A DNA stretch of 64,000 nucleotides from Chondrosia reniformis. Taxonomy: Eukaryota > Porifera > Demospongiae > Chondrillida > Chondrillidae. Shown one piece after another: positions 37,901 through 49,559 of this stretch. The stretch is from assembly GCA_947172415.1 (NCBI GenBank), contig OX359199.1, positions 3,932,001 through 3,996,000 of the forward strand, read 5' to 3'. A model generated the notes under the pieces. It was not told the DNA's origin. It did no database searches and saw only the letters and a program-made list of their open reading frames with translations. The translations under genes were made by a program, and so were the position numbers. Position 1 is the first letter of the stretch, and each line of letters opens with the position of its first letter.

Positions 37901-40900
37901 CCCTCAACTAACACACAAAATACATACGTACAGTTACACCTATACAGAATAGCTTACTATAACTACATTTTCAAAGTTGTCACTAACTGTTATATTCATA
38001 TGATCGTTCTCTGTGATAATTGCTCCTTTAGTTGATATACTTATCACTTCATCCATATCCTTCGCCGCAGATGTTCCCTAATAAAGAAATATGTTTACTA
38101 TTGGTAATTAGTGCACTTTGGTCTCCTCCGATACTCACTGCAACTTCAATTTTTTCATCAATAATGGCTATAGCTGATTCTGAGTTTAATACAAGAAAGT
38201 ATTGTTTAATTTTCCCTTCTGGAAAATCTGGACCTTTCCAGGAAATATTCAAATAAAATTCCACACTCTCAAAATTGAAGACTATTGAATCAACTGTCAA
38301 ATTTCTAGGTTCACTTGGCTGAAGGGCTATGGACAATGACAATATCATACTTATTTGTGTTGACTGAAAACATTGTTTTTACACATTACCTGGTATATGT
38401 ATGGGTAATGACTGGTGATTATCAAATGCAGTTCCATTATAGCGACTTAGAAGATTATACTGCAGTAAAGTAGATTTTTAGTGAAGCAAATTGATTCAGA
38501 AATTGTACTTGCACAATGCATATATACGTAGATGATAGTCTAAAACTGTTTTTACGTACCTATGTAAATAAGTGTACTTACTTTGTATGTTAGATATTCC
38601 TTCCTCATGGTATCTGGTGGAGGGATATCTTCGTATACAAGAGTATAGTCCCTGACAGATGGCTAAATATAAAGGTGAAATAGGATGGAAATTAAGGACG
38701 GTAAAATTATTACCACTTCCTTCTTCACTTACTTTAACTTTAACGTTAGTTACTGCTATGTTTTTAGGATAAAATAAGCTAATGGATGCAACAGAACCGT
38801 CAGCTTCAAGAGCAAAGCTTGGTTGCAGGCTTTCAACAAGTGCCATTGATTTCCAATGACTCTTGAAGTGATTATAAACTATTACAGTTGCTTGACCAGT
38901 CACATGGTTACGTTTCACTGCATGAGTTAGGTTTAGCTGGGGAGACCTAGAGTCTGGAACTAAAAATTGAATGTATAAGAAGAGTTTTAACTGGTATTCA
39001 TAATGTTACATATTTGAATGCTAATAAGATATGTTAAAAGACACAGCCCATGGAGGCTAATATACAAAACAACTACTGAGGCAAATATTTGGTCCTTTAG
39101 TGTGTTGGAGTTGTCCCTTAATTATTCAAAGGTGCTGTGAAAAAGTTTAATTATGTAGTAAGTATACTCAATCCTCCCTTATCCGGGCACCTTGGGACCG
39201 GGCATTGTCCATAACTCAGATGTGCCCGAAACTCAGAACACACGTATAGAGTATATATAGCCTCTATATTTGTAAAATATACAAATTAAGTAAGCTATGT
39301 CTCTGAATTTAGAAGTCAATTTCACACTTTGCTGCTGAACTTGTTAACTACTATTCATATTCTTGGGGGTTAAAAAGATTGGTAAACAGGTTTGCCTTCA
39401 AAAACGGCCATAAACAGGACATGTACGCAACTGCTGCCTTCGCAATTTTGTAACTTACTGACTCAGCAACCGCTTTTATGCTACCCGGTAGAGGGACATG
39501 CCCGTATCTGGGGTGTCCGGATAAAGGAGGATTGAGTGTATTTAAGGTTTTCTCATTTCTAAGCTAAATCGATAACCTCATACAGTTGGAAAAACCTTTC
39601 AGTATGTAACCACAGTGGCCTAATAGCAGACTCAGAATAAGTACATGTATACCTGACAACTTCAGTAGCCCCTCTCCTGAAGAGTCTACTAAAGCTGCTT
39701 AAGATAACCATTTCCTTAAAGTATTCACTATTTATGATATACGTATATAGTACTCAAAAAGCTATATAGTACTCGAAAAGGTATGCAACAATATTTTTCA
39801 TTTTTCATATACATTTAAGCCTTGATATTTGATCCATTTAATGGATCAAGTATCAAGGCTTAAATGTATATGAATGGATATGTATCATAATACATATCCA
39901 TACAAATACCTACCTTAATTGAGATGCAAATAAAAAATGTATGTATATATAAATAAACAATCTACAAAGTTCTCATAAGTACTGATCTGATGTATGTGTA
40001 AACTGACCTTCAACAGGAACATTAAACCAATTTGCAGCAGCATATTTAGTTCTTGACGATGTATCAAAATGTGGCAAAGCATACACCTTCAGAAAGACAT
40101 TATGAGAGCTATGGAGGCATAACAATGGACTTAGAGAGTGATTAACTTACTCCAATTAGGTAGTTACAGACACCTTGATCATGTATTACTGGCAAGTATT
40201 GCAGGACGTTATCGGTACCACTAACAAAGAGGTGTACTGCAGTCTGGTACAGAACAAAATAACAGTAAAATGTGAGAGTAACATCATTTGCTCCTATATA
40301 AGCCACCTTATTATGAGATTCAAAACTTTTGATTTTTATATAGGGTCTAAGACATTTATTGAAAAGACTTGGAGCAGACACTATCTGAATTCCATAGCCA
40401 GTCACATCTTCCTGATCTACAAATGCAATGAATGGGCATGTTAATTATTCATTTTAAGCTTACATTGTGTACATACATTATAAAGAAATTATGTGTATAA
40501 TACAGTGGAACCTTGCCTAGTAACCACCTTTAAGTTATAGAATTAGGACCAATCTTGCATTGTATTCAGAAAAGCTACCCCCTTGGAATTTACTTTTACT
40601 ACTGCCATTTTGGACGGATGATATGATATGAGAATGATAGAAAATTTTTAAAGCTTAGTGTTCTCATTTGTGAGGTTCCATTGTATATACAACTTCTATA
40701 AACACTAACCTGGGCTTAGGTCATCTGTCCAAACTTCAAATATTAGCTCTCCAGTTATGTTAGAAAATCTTAATTTTGCTCGAATCTCTCTTGGTGGAGT
40801 TGGTGTCCAAGTACCTATACATATACGTACAGCAGATAATGTGCATATATAACTACTGTATACGTATATGCCAATAGTATTACTTACCATAAAAACACTG

Positions 40901-42322
40901 TTGCCTTGGTGGTGAAAAAAAATTAGAGATGCCATCTTTATCAACTAAGGCATAAGACAAATTGGCACCCTTTTTACATTGCAATTCACGTATGGACAAA
41001 ATGTTGGAATTAATCCCATAAAGAGGGCTGTCTCCGGTTAAGGTCTTAGTGAAAGGTTCATGCTAAACAACAAAAGTATAAAAAAACAAGATTACTCCAT
41101 CAATTTCTGGATACCTGTTAAATAGAATGTGTACCAACTTGTGCAACATATCTTAGACTAGTTTCTTTTCCAGGAACTTCTATTTTCCAAATAATCCCAT
41201 GATTGCTGGAAATTATGGTTCCATTAGTACTTATACTCCACTTTGGTTCTAAAGCTCCTAGCCTCCAAAATGTTTTGTTATCAGAAAAATAATCCAATTC
41301 CACTGAATTGAAAGGTCTCAAACTATTCAATTTAGAAGCTGTGATGGTGACGAAGAAAGCAAGACCATTATGACTTTGGTTGCATGAATACTCCCAAGAG
41401 TATGAATATGAAGCTTACGTACAGCTCTGGTTGTAGTGGAAGGGAAAGTTATCATCTAAATCATTACATATATCTGGACAGGTTGAATTCTTGCATTCAG
41501 GCAAACAATCAGAATTAGCGGAAAGAGCTCTTTCACATGATATCTATATATGCAGGGATAGAAAGTTCATAGTCTAGAAGAGTGGATCCTACCCACAGTA
41601 CCAGAAACAATATATAGTGATTGAATGACATACCTGACAGAGTCGTGAGCAAGAGAATGGTGCACGTGCCTGCTTAATATAACACAGAGGTATACACACT
41701 AACACCTTCAAAGGAAAGCAAGAAGGGATGAAATAGGTTTCTGTGAATATATACAAAATAAATATCTATCTGGTGGAAAGAATTCCAATTATTATAATAC
41801 ATGTTTACCTTATTGTAAGATCCACATTCGTCCTCACTATATAAGTTAGGAAAAGGGCTAGTAGTGGACGTGTCATCCTGTGCACAAGGACAAGGGAACT
41901 ATACCTCGCAAAATACAGAGAAAGTCTGTGCCCTTTTGAGACAGATTGGAGAACATATACGCATTTAAGTACCAACAGTAACACATAGCACTCACTAAAA
42001 GATTGGCAAACTTTAAGCAATAGCTGTAACACCGTTCCACGGAAATGGTCTTTTGTACAGATGGTCCATCGTTCTCTCCCGATTCTAGGGTATGTCCAGT
42101 ACCAGGTGAATCATTAGAACAGTGCGTAGGAGCGTCACACTGTTTATTTGTTTCGTATCTAATAATAGCCTTGTGTAAAACGTGCGTTAGTTCTTCCGTT
42201 CGCAGACCGTCCTTATCGCAGTTAGTAAAATTGAATCTTTTAAGGTTAACACAAGAAGTACTGCTTTCAGTTGAAATCCAAACTGTCGACCATAACAGCA
42301 GAGACAGGGGCAATCTGACCAT
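34966..42322 (-). CDS. RTK-2: receptor tyrosine kinase with split kinase domain, 23 exons, 1254 aa
   Basis: Exons, high to low: 42322-41996, 41877-41809, 41705-41634, 41543-41423, 41338-41139, 41062-40888, 40814-40710, 40416-40307, 40243-40151, 40086-40008, 38959-38733, 38662-38582, 38459-38390, 38326-38139, 38077-37967, 37907-37698, 37634-37394, 37318-37128, 37047-36760, 36499-36294, 35925-35885, 35802-35706, 35428-34966; all phases close. It has a signal peptide ([12 protein letters not shown]), Cys-rich exons 1-4, fibronectin-III-like repeats ([12 protein letters not shown] at about 600) and a membrane segment at about 710-734. The kinase has [30 protein letters not shown] and WMAIES. The insert carries NEYVNHS (Tyr910) and three TPM repeats; the tail has NYIDLN, LPYYDM and GYPDTSE. 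It aligns exon by exon with RTK-1 but lacks the intron before the membrane helix. The donor after exon 5 (CAA/gttggt) is weak and was placed by homology. Introns 8 and 11 are only 63 and 70 bp. Confidence 0.85.
39167..39538. mobile_element. pogo/Tigger-like MITE in RTK-2 intron 10
   Basis: The ends are inverted (left CTCAATCCTCCCTTATCCGG, right the complement of the same with two changes) and flanked by TA. The TTATCCGG box near the end is typical of pogo/Tigger elements. The right half also survives at 46,690-46,830 in the first ectodomain copy, so the insertion is older than the duplication. Confidence 0.75.
39806..39872. repeat. 67-bp near-perfect palindrome in RTK-2 intron 10
   Basis: The arms CATATACATTTAAGCCTTGA... 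and its reverse complement meet at ATTTAAT with one mismatch. The paralogous site near 47,085 has only one arm, so the second arm arose after the duplication. Confidence 0.8.
40502..40684. mobile_element. short MITE, CAGTGGAACC-type ends
   Basis: It begins CAGTGGAACCTTGC and ends GAGGTTCCATTG, a pogo/Tigger-like terminus. The same element is present in ectodomain copy 2 (54,245-54,431) and in part in copy 1 (about 47,660-47,745). It was therefore in the ancestral receptor gene before duplication. Confidence 0.7.
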
Positions 42323-42373
42323 GTCTGATTTTTTTCTTCTAGATTTACAACTGACTTAACAGTCGTGCATTCA

Positions 42374-42403
42374 TATTTATACGCGGATGTATACATACGT
42401 CAT
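42374..42403 (-). promoter_or_regulatory. RTK-2 core promoter: TATA box and CRE-like site
   Basis: On the minus strand TATAAATA (42381-42374) lies about 52 nt before the ATG, which allows a short 5' UTR. A TGACGTA site lies just upstream (42403-42397). Ectodomain copy 2 keeps the TATA sequence (56,524-56,531); copy 1 has lost it. No transcription start is visible, so this is a prediction. Confidence 0.45.
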
Positions 42404-42443
42404 GCTGTATATGTTGTCATGCTAATTATTTGAAAGCGGTAGT

Positions 42444-42493
42444 CTAGATCATAGACTATATAAACCACGTAGTTTATATAGTCTATGATCTAG
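42444..42493. repeat. perfect 22-bp-arm palindrome upstream of RTK-2
   Basis: Two 22-bp arms starting CTAGATCATAGACTATATAA match perfectly around a 6-nt loop. It lies about 120 bp upstream of the RTK-2 start codon. It is absent from the matching promoter regions of both ectodomain copies. Confidence 0.85.
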
Positions 42494-42839
42494 CCTACAT
42501 CTCATCATGCTAATTGTGCTTGAAAGCGGTAGTATAGCCTACATCTTTCGACTTTTGAGCGCCTAAAATGCAGTTTGGTTTAGATGTTACTTTTTCGACC
42601 TGCGTGAAGGTCATGATCAGTATATTTTTTAGACGCTCAAAAGTCCCATTCGACATGTTAAGTTCGATGCAGTTATAAGAAATATATGTAGTTATAAGAA
42701 ATATATGGTGTTTATAAGAAATATATGGTGTTTGATTTCTGACTGTAATGATGATGAATTGGCTCTTAATTTGTATCTTGTAAATACCATTATTGTTCGT
42801 TAATAGGGAGATGATCAATTTAAATCATTATATACACTC

Positions 42840-44240
42840 TTCCAGGGTGTGGGGGTCCTTCACCCCATCCCAGTATTGCAAAATGATATGGGCTGAGAGA
42901 GTGGAGAGGTTTTGCTATTTTGATTAAAGGAAATGGAATCTGAAATCTGATAGCTACGTATATTTACTCATTCTGAACTGATGGAGTGTAGCAATGGTGA
43001 AAAGAAGTTAATTAACCAACAGAAGTTGACCTGATCGTGATCTTTACACTATGTTTTGATTACTTCCAGTCCATCAATTATAATATATACCTTAATTCAA
43101 AATTTTCCCTCTCTAATTTGATAAAAAATAATAACTAGTAGGCTTCTTAGGCTTGTTTACTCTTGATAGATGAATATTTCTTGGTTTGTATTGTTTGCTT
43201 CCTCTTAATTTGGCTGTCTAACCCCTTGGGTTGCCCCTAAAGCACCTTATCATCTATTCTATATATATAAGTATGTACAATCATAAGTATACATAAGATA
43301 TAGAATAGAGTCATGTAAATGTATACAGTTTGCAAGTTACAATATATACGCATACGTGATGGTTTATTGTCAGCTATAGTATATATCTGGTTGCAGAATC
43401 TATTTATGGGAATTATTTAAATTTGAAGGTGTGTATTTATTACTTAATGTCACACTGAGTGTGATGTGTATATACTGGCGGTTGTTAAATTACTGTGCTT
43501 TTGGTTTATGATCAAATGCATAGTGAAGAAATGCATGACTTTAATTTGCCGGTTGATAATAATATTATAATAATACTAAGCTTATTATAAACATTTCTGT
43601 ACTGATTGTCACTCTAATTGTTAACTATTATATTATTATTATTATGGAGAGACCAGTACAAATCTTGAAGTTCCCATCACTGAAACTGCTATATACATCA
43701 CCCTAGCTGTTGCAATGCTACTAGATATCTGCATGTTGATACAGATAGAAACAGCCTTTACCTCAACAAAAAACATTGACATGAATCTACAGTAACAATT
43801 TTATAAATTGATTCAAGTCTTCGAATTCTTCAACCTCAATAATCCTTTTCAGAGTACATTTCCTATTTATATAATTTTAATTTTAAGTTTACTATGAGTG
43901 GGCTGAAAATTTGTAACTAGGAAATCATTAGAGCAACTCATAAATAGCCAAAGTGAACTCTTTTGAATACATTTAGTCTCTTAAACAAGTTGCCTGGCAT
44001 ACATATACATCTAATTCTATTTTTTGCATGTACATAAATGGATGAGGTAATTCAGTTAGTTATTATGATGTAACCTATTGAGAATTGAGAAAGAACAATT
44101 GCAAATACATATAATTATACTTGTTCCTACAATATATATTATATACATACATATATATAGCATGGTAAGGATCAAACCTGTAGCAAATGGTATGCATGTG
44201 TTTCACATGCAGATGTATATATATATAGATAACATATACC
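42840..44240. repeat. duplicated upstream flank of RTK-2
   Basis: The part 42,840-43,230 matches about 49,390-49,550 and 56,740-57,175. The part 43,260-44,240 matches 51,300-52,325. These segments travelled with the ectodomain half in the tandem duplication. No gene is seen here. Confidence 0.75.
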
Positions 44241-45480
44241 TGTAGGAAGTCCCAATATATAGAAGTCTGTCAGGATAAAGCCTTTTGGTCTAACAATGTC
44301 TCCAATAAAGCAGTCACAGCGGTTCATTTAGTAGAGCTCTTTAATTACCTTATTGACAACATTTATGTATGTGTAGACGGTTCTGTATTTAAGCAATGTG
44401 TAGGTATCCCTATGGGTACTGACTGTGCCCCTGTAGTTGCTAATCTTTTTCTGTTTGCCTATGAGTATGAGTTTATGAAAGGACTACTTAAGGATAACAT
44501 CACCTTAGCTATTAAATTTTCCAATACTTATAGGTATATTGATGACCTTTTATGTATTAACAACAAGGATTTTGAACTGTCAATTAGTGATATTTACTCC
44601 AAAGAATTTATTCTTAAAAAGACAAATACCAGCCCTAAAAAATCCCCCTTTTTAGACTTAGATATAACCATTACTAACAATCAATTTATCACTAAAGTAT
44701 ATGATAAGCGAGAGGACTTTAACTTTGATATAGTAAATTTCCCCCATTTAGATAGTAATATTCCTAATACCCCAGCCTATGGTGTCTTTATTTCACAACT
44801 AATTAGGTATTCCAGAATATGTAGTGACTTCTCCAGTTTTCAGGCTAAAGGTTTGCAGTTATGCAGTAGGCTTATTAAGCAGGGTTACAAATACTTTAAG
44901 CTAAAATCAACCTTTAAAACCTTCCTATCCTGGCAGCCTCTAGTTAGAATCAAGTATAAGCAAAAAGTAGCTAGTATACTTAAGGACTGTCTTGTGTTAC
45001 CCCATATTGTGTTACCCCACCTCCAAAGAAATGTTACTACTAGAAGATCTAAGGGTAGACTTACGTAATATGTCCTACTTGTGTCTATAGTTATGCTGAG
45101 TCTGTTTTACCTGTACAAGCAAGATTACTAATAGATTTATAATTAATTCATAAAAGTTAATTGGACCTACATTCCTTTCATAAAATTAAATTTCATCATG
45201 TGTCTTAGTTAACACCTTATTTAACTTTTGGCACCAAAATAGTGTATATAAGGCCCCTAGATTTAGCATAGAGAGCCAAGGATTCACAGAAGATCAAGAT
45301 AAAGAAAAAGACAAAGACTCCCAGGATCACTGACGAAGGGTGGAATTCCCAGAAACGGCTGTCTGACCCAGTGGAGAAGAAGATAAAAGAAGGAAAAAGA
45401 AGGAAGAAAAGACTCCTGTATCTTCATCTAAAGCTCTCTTTAGGTTTAGTTCCCCTATAGGCTCTTTTTACAGAATAGGC
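44241..45480 (+). mobile_element. Penelope-like retroelement fragment with reverse transcriptase and hammerhead tail
   Basis: A 218-codon open frame (44,412-45,068) encodes part of a reverse transcriptase: [15 protein letters not shown], then YRYIDDLL (the YxDD catalytic box), FLDLDITI, YDKREDFNFDIVNFP and AYGVFISQLIRYSR. The frame continues upstream without an ATG ([11 protein letters not shown]). The GIPMGTxCAP...YIDD...QLIRYSR signature, followed by a hammerhead in the non-coding 3' part, suggests a Penelope-like element. It is 5'-truncated: the N-terminal RT part is missing and no GIY-YIG domain is seen. It sits exactly at the junction between the RTK-2 flank and ectodomain copy 1. Confidence 0.65.
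45324..45369 (+). ncRNA. hammerhead ribozyme motif (minimal stem III)
   Basis: CTGACGA is at 45330-45336, stem II GGG/CCC (45338-45340 with 45348-45350), GAAAC at 45352-45356, loop GGCT and GTC at 45361-45363. Stem I is GGATCA (45324-45329) with TGACCC (45364-45369), five of six pairs. Cleavage would follow C45363. It lies downstream of the Penelope-like reverse transcriptase frame, as expected for that element class. Confidence 0.7.
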
Positions 45481-45524
45481 ATATAGCATGTAGGAAAATG
45501 GTATCCTAGATTTTTCATAAATAG

Positions 45525-48500
45525 TTAGAAATACTAACATTTAGAAAACGAAGTTAGATATAGTGATGGACATGCTCAGCGTCTGTAACAGTGGCAGGTC
45601 TGGAAAAATATTAAAACAAGACATGTACAGTTATCATATGGTATAGCTAGCCATGCACAGAACTAGCTATAGTGGAATAGTTGTCACTAACTGTTATATT
45701 CATATGATCGTTCTCTGTGATAATTGTTCCTTGAGTTGATATAGTTATCACTTCATCCATATCCTTCGTCGCAGATGTTCCCTAATAAAGAAATATGTTT
45801 ACCATTGGTAATTAGTTCACTGTACACTTTGGTCTCCTCTGATACTCACTGCAACTCATCAATAATGGCTATAGCTGATTCTGAGTTTAATACAAGAAAG
45901 TATTGTTTAATTTCCCTTCTGGAAAATCTGGACCTTTCCAGGAAATATCCAAATAAAATTCCACTCTCTCAAAATCGAAGACTATTGAATTAACTGTCAA
46001 ATTTCTAGGTTCACTTGGATGAAAGGCTATGGACAATGACAATAGCATACTTATTTGTGTTGACTGAAAAAATTGTTTTTACACTTTACCTGGTATATGT
46101 ATGGGTAATGACTGGTGATTATCAAATGCAGTTCCATTATAGCGATTTAGAAGATTATACTGCTGCAGTAAAGTAGATTTTTAGTGAAGTAAATTGATTC
46201 AGAAATTGTACTTGCACAATGCATATATACATAGATGATAGTCTAAAACTGTTTTTACGTACTTATGTAAATATGTGTACTTACTTTAAGATCCTTCCTC
46301 ATGGTATCTGGTGGAGGGATATCTTCGTATACAAGAGTATAGTCCCTGACAGATGGCTAAATATAAAGGTGAAATAGGATGGAAATTAAGGACGGTAAAA
46401 TTATTACCACTTCCTTCTTCACTTACTTTAACTTTAACGTTAAATACTTCTATGTTTTTAGGATAAAAAAGCGAATGGGTGCAACAGAACCATCAGCTTT
46501 AAGAGTAAAGGTTGGTCACAGTCCTTCAACAATTGCCATTGATTTCCAATGACTCTTGAAGTGATTATTAACTACTACAGTTGCTTGACCAGTCACATGG
46601 TTACGTTTCACTGCATGAGTTAGGTTTAGCTGGGGAGACCTAGAGTCTGGAACTAAAAATTGAATATACAAGAAGAGATTCAACTTCAAAACCGGCCATA
46701 AACAGGACATGTACACAACTGCAGCCTTCCCAAATTTGTAACTCACTGACTCAGCAACCGCTTTTATGCTACCCGGTAGAGGGACATGCCCGTATCTGGG
46801 GTGTCCGGATAAAGGAGGATTGAGTGTATTTAAGGTTTTCTCATTTCTAAGCTAAATCGATAACCTCACACAGTTGGAAAACCTTTAAGTAACCACAGAG
46901 GCCTAATAGAAGACTCAGAATAAGTACATGTATACCTGACAACTTCAGTAGCCCCTCTCCTGAAGAGTTTACTAAAGCTGTTAAAGAGATTTCCTTAAAG
47001 TATTCACTATTTATGATATACGTAGTACTCAAAAAGTTATAAAGTACTCGAAAAGGTATGCAGCAATATGTTTCTTGCACATTTAAGCCTTGATACTTTA
47101 TCCATTTAATGAAGCCAGATACATGTATGTAAGTTGTGTCAATAGTGGTGATATGTTGCACTGTATCATAATACATATACATGCAAATACCTACTCCTAC
47201 TCCCTCAATTGAGATGGAAATAAAAAATGTATGTATATATAAATAAACAATCTACAAAGTTCTCATAAGTACTGATCTGATGTATGTGTAAACTGACCTT
47301 CAACAGCAACTCTAAACCAATTTTCAGCAGCAAATTTAGTAGAAGTTCTTGACGATGTATCAAAATGTGGCAAAGCATACACCTTCAGAAAGATATTATG
47401 AGAGCTATGGCGTACCATGGTATAATAATGAACACATGCATACACTGATTAACTTACTCCAATTAGATAGTTACAGACGTACGTGTTGATCATATATTAC
47501 TGGCAAGTATTGCAGGATGTTATCGGTACCATTAACAAAGAGGTGTACTGCAGTCTGGTACAGAACAAAATTACAGTTACATGTGAGAGTAACATCATTT
47601 GCTCCTATATAAGCCATCTTATTATGAGATTCAAAGCTTTTGATTTTTATATAGGGTTTAAGACATTTTGGACGGATGATATGATATGAGAATGATAGAA
47701 AATTTTTAAAGCTTAGTGTTCATTTGTAAGGTTCCATTGTAATAATACAACTTCTATAAACACTAACCTGGGCTTAGATCATCTGTCTAAACTTTAAATA
47801 TTAGCTCTCCAGTTATGTTAGAAAATCTCAATGTTGCTCGAATCTCTCTTGGTGGAGTTGGTGTCCAAGCACCTATACATATATACAACAAATAATGTGC
47901 ATATATAACTACTGTATACGTATATATATGCCAATAGTATTACTTACCATAAAAACACTGTGGATTTGTTAGTGGAGAAAAAAATTAGAGATGCCATCTT
48001 TGTCAACTAAGGCATAAGACAATTTGGCACCTTTTTTACATTGCAATTCACGTATGGACAAAATGTTGGAATTAATCCCATAAAGAGGACTGAATCCGGT
48101 TAAAGTCTTAGTGAAAGGTTCATGCTAAACAACAAAAGTATAAAGATTACTCCATCAATTTCTGGATACCTGTTAAATAGACTGTGTACCAACTTGTGCA
48201 ACATATCTAGTGTCTTCTTTGGAACTTCTATTTTCCAAATAATCCCATGATTGCTGGAAATTATGGTAAAAGCAAGACCATTATGACTTTGGTTGCATGA
48301 ATACTCGCAAGAGTATGAATATGAAGCTTACATACAGCTCTGATTGTAGTGGAAGGGAAAGTTATCATCTAAATCACTACATATATATCTGGACAGGTTG
48401 AATTCTTGCATTCAGGCAAACAATCAGCATTAGTGGAAAGAGCTCTTTCACATGATGTCTATGCAGGGATAGAAAGTTCATAGTCTACAAGAGTGGATCC

Positions 48501-49055
48501 TACCCAGAGGGCCAGAAACAATATATAGTGATTGGATGACATACCTGACAGAGTTGTGAGCAAGATCCTGGTGCCTGCTTAGTTGCCTCATAACACAGAG
48601 GTATACACACTAGCACCTTCAAAGGAAAGTAAGAAGGGATGAAATAGGTTTCTGTGAATATATACAAAATAAATATCTATCTGGTGGTAAGAATTTCCAA
48701 TTATTATAATACATGTTTACCTTATTGTAAGATCCACATGCGTCCCCACTGTATATAAGTTAGGAAAAGGGCCAGTAGTGGACGGGTCATCCTGTGCACA
48801 AGGACAAGGGAATTAGTATACCTCGCAAAATACAGAGAAAGTCTGTGCCCTTTTGTGACAGATTGGAGAACCTACGCATTCAAGTACCAACAGTAACACA
48901 TAGCACTCACTAAAAGGTTGGCAAACTTTAAGCAATAGCTGTAACACCGTTCCACGGAAATAGTCTTCTGTACAGAAGGTCCACCGTTCTCTCCCGATGC
49001 TAGGGTATGTCCAAACTGTCGACCACAACAGCAGAGACAGGGACAATTTGACCAT
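45525..49055 (-). pseudogene. RTK-2 ectodomain copy 1 (no membrane segment, no kinase), broken
   Basis: This is a head-to-tail copy of RTK-2 exons 1-15 and their introns. The start is intact ([15 protein letters not shown] from 49,055), but exon 1 has an internal deletion that shifts the frame. Exon 5 has lost its first part. Exon 8 is cut by a deletion fusing it to the neighbouring MITE. The exon 11 counterpart has a stop soon after SHWKSMAIVEGL. Intron 10 has lost the left half of the pogo-like MITE. The copy stops at 45,525, within the sequence below the exon 15 counterpart, so no membrane helix or kinase follows. A functional secreted product is unlikely. It shares the exon 5 deletion and VVVNN-type changes with copy 2. 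Confidence 0.75.
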
Positions 49056-49559
49056 GTCTGATTTTTTCCTTCTAGATTTACAACTGACTGAACAGTCGTG
49101 TATTCATATACGCGGGCGTATATTCATGCTATATGTTGTCATGCTAGCTAATTGTTCAGTTTGGTTTAGAGCGTACTTTTTCGACCTGCGTGAAGGTCAT
49201 GATCAGTATATTCTTTTTTAGACTTTCAAAAGTCCCATCCGACATGTTAAGTTCGATGCAGTTACAAAAAATATATGGTATTTGATTTCTGACTGTAATG
49301 ATGAAGAATGTTCTTTAAATTTGTATCTTAATTGTAACTGTCATGTTGTTCGTTTATAGGGAGGTGATTAATTTAAATCATATGCTATTATATAGACTCT
49401 TCCAGGGTGTGTGGGTTATTCACCCCATTGATATCCCGGCCAGTATTGAAAAATGATATGAGCAGATAGAGTGCATGGAGAGGTTTAAATTTGCTATTTT
49501 GATAAATTCTAATTTAAAGGAAATGGAATCTAAAATCTGATAGCTACGTATCACACAAG

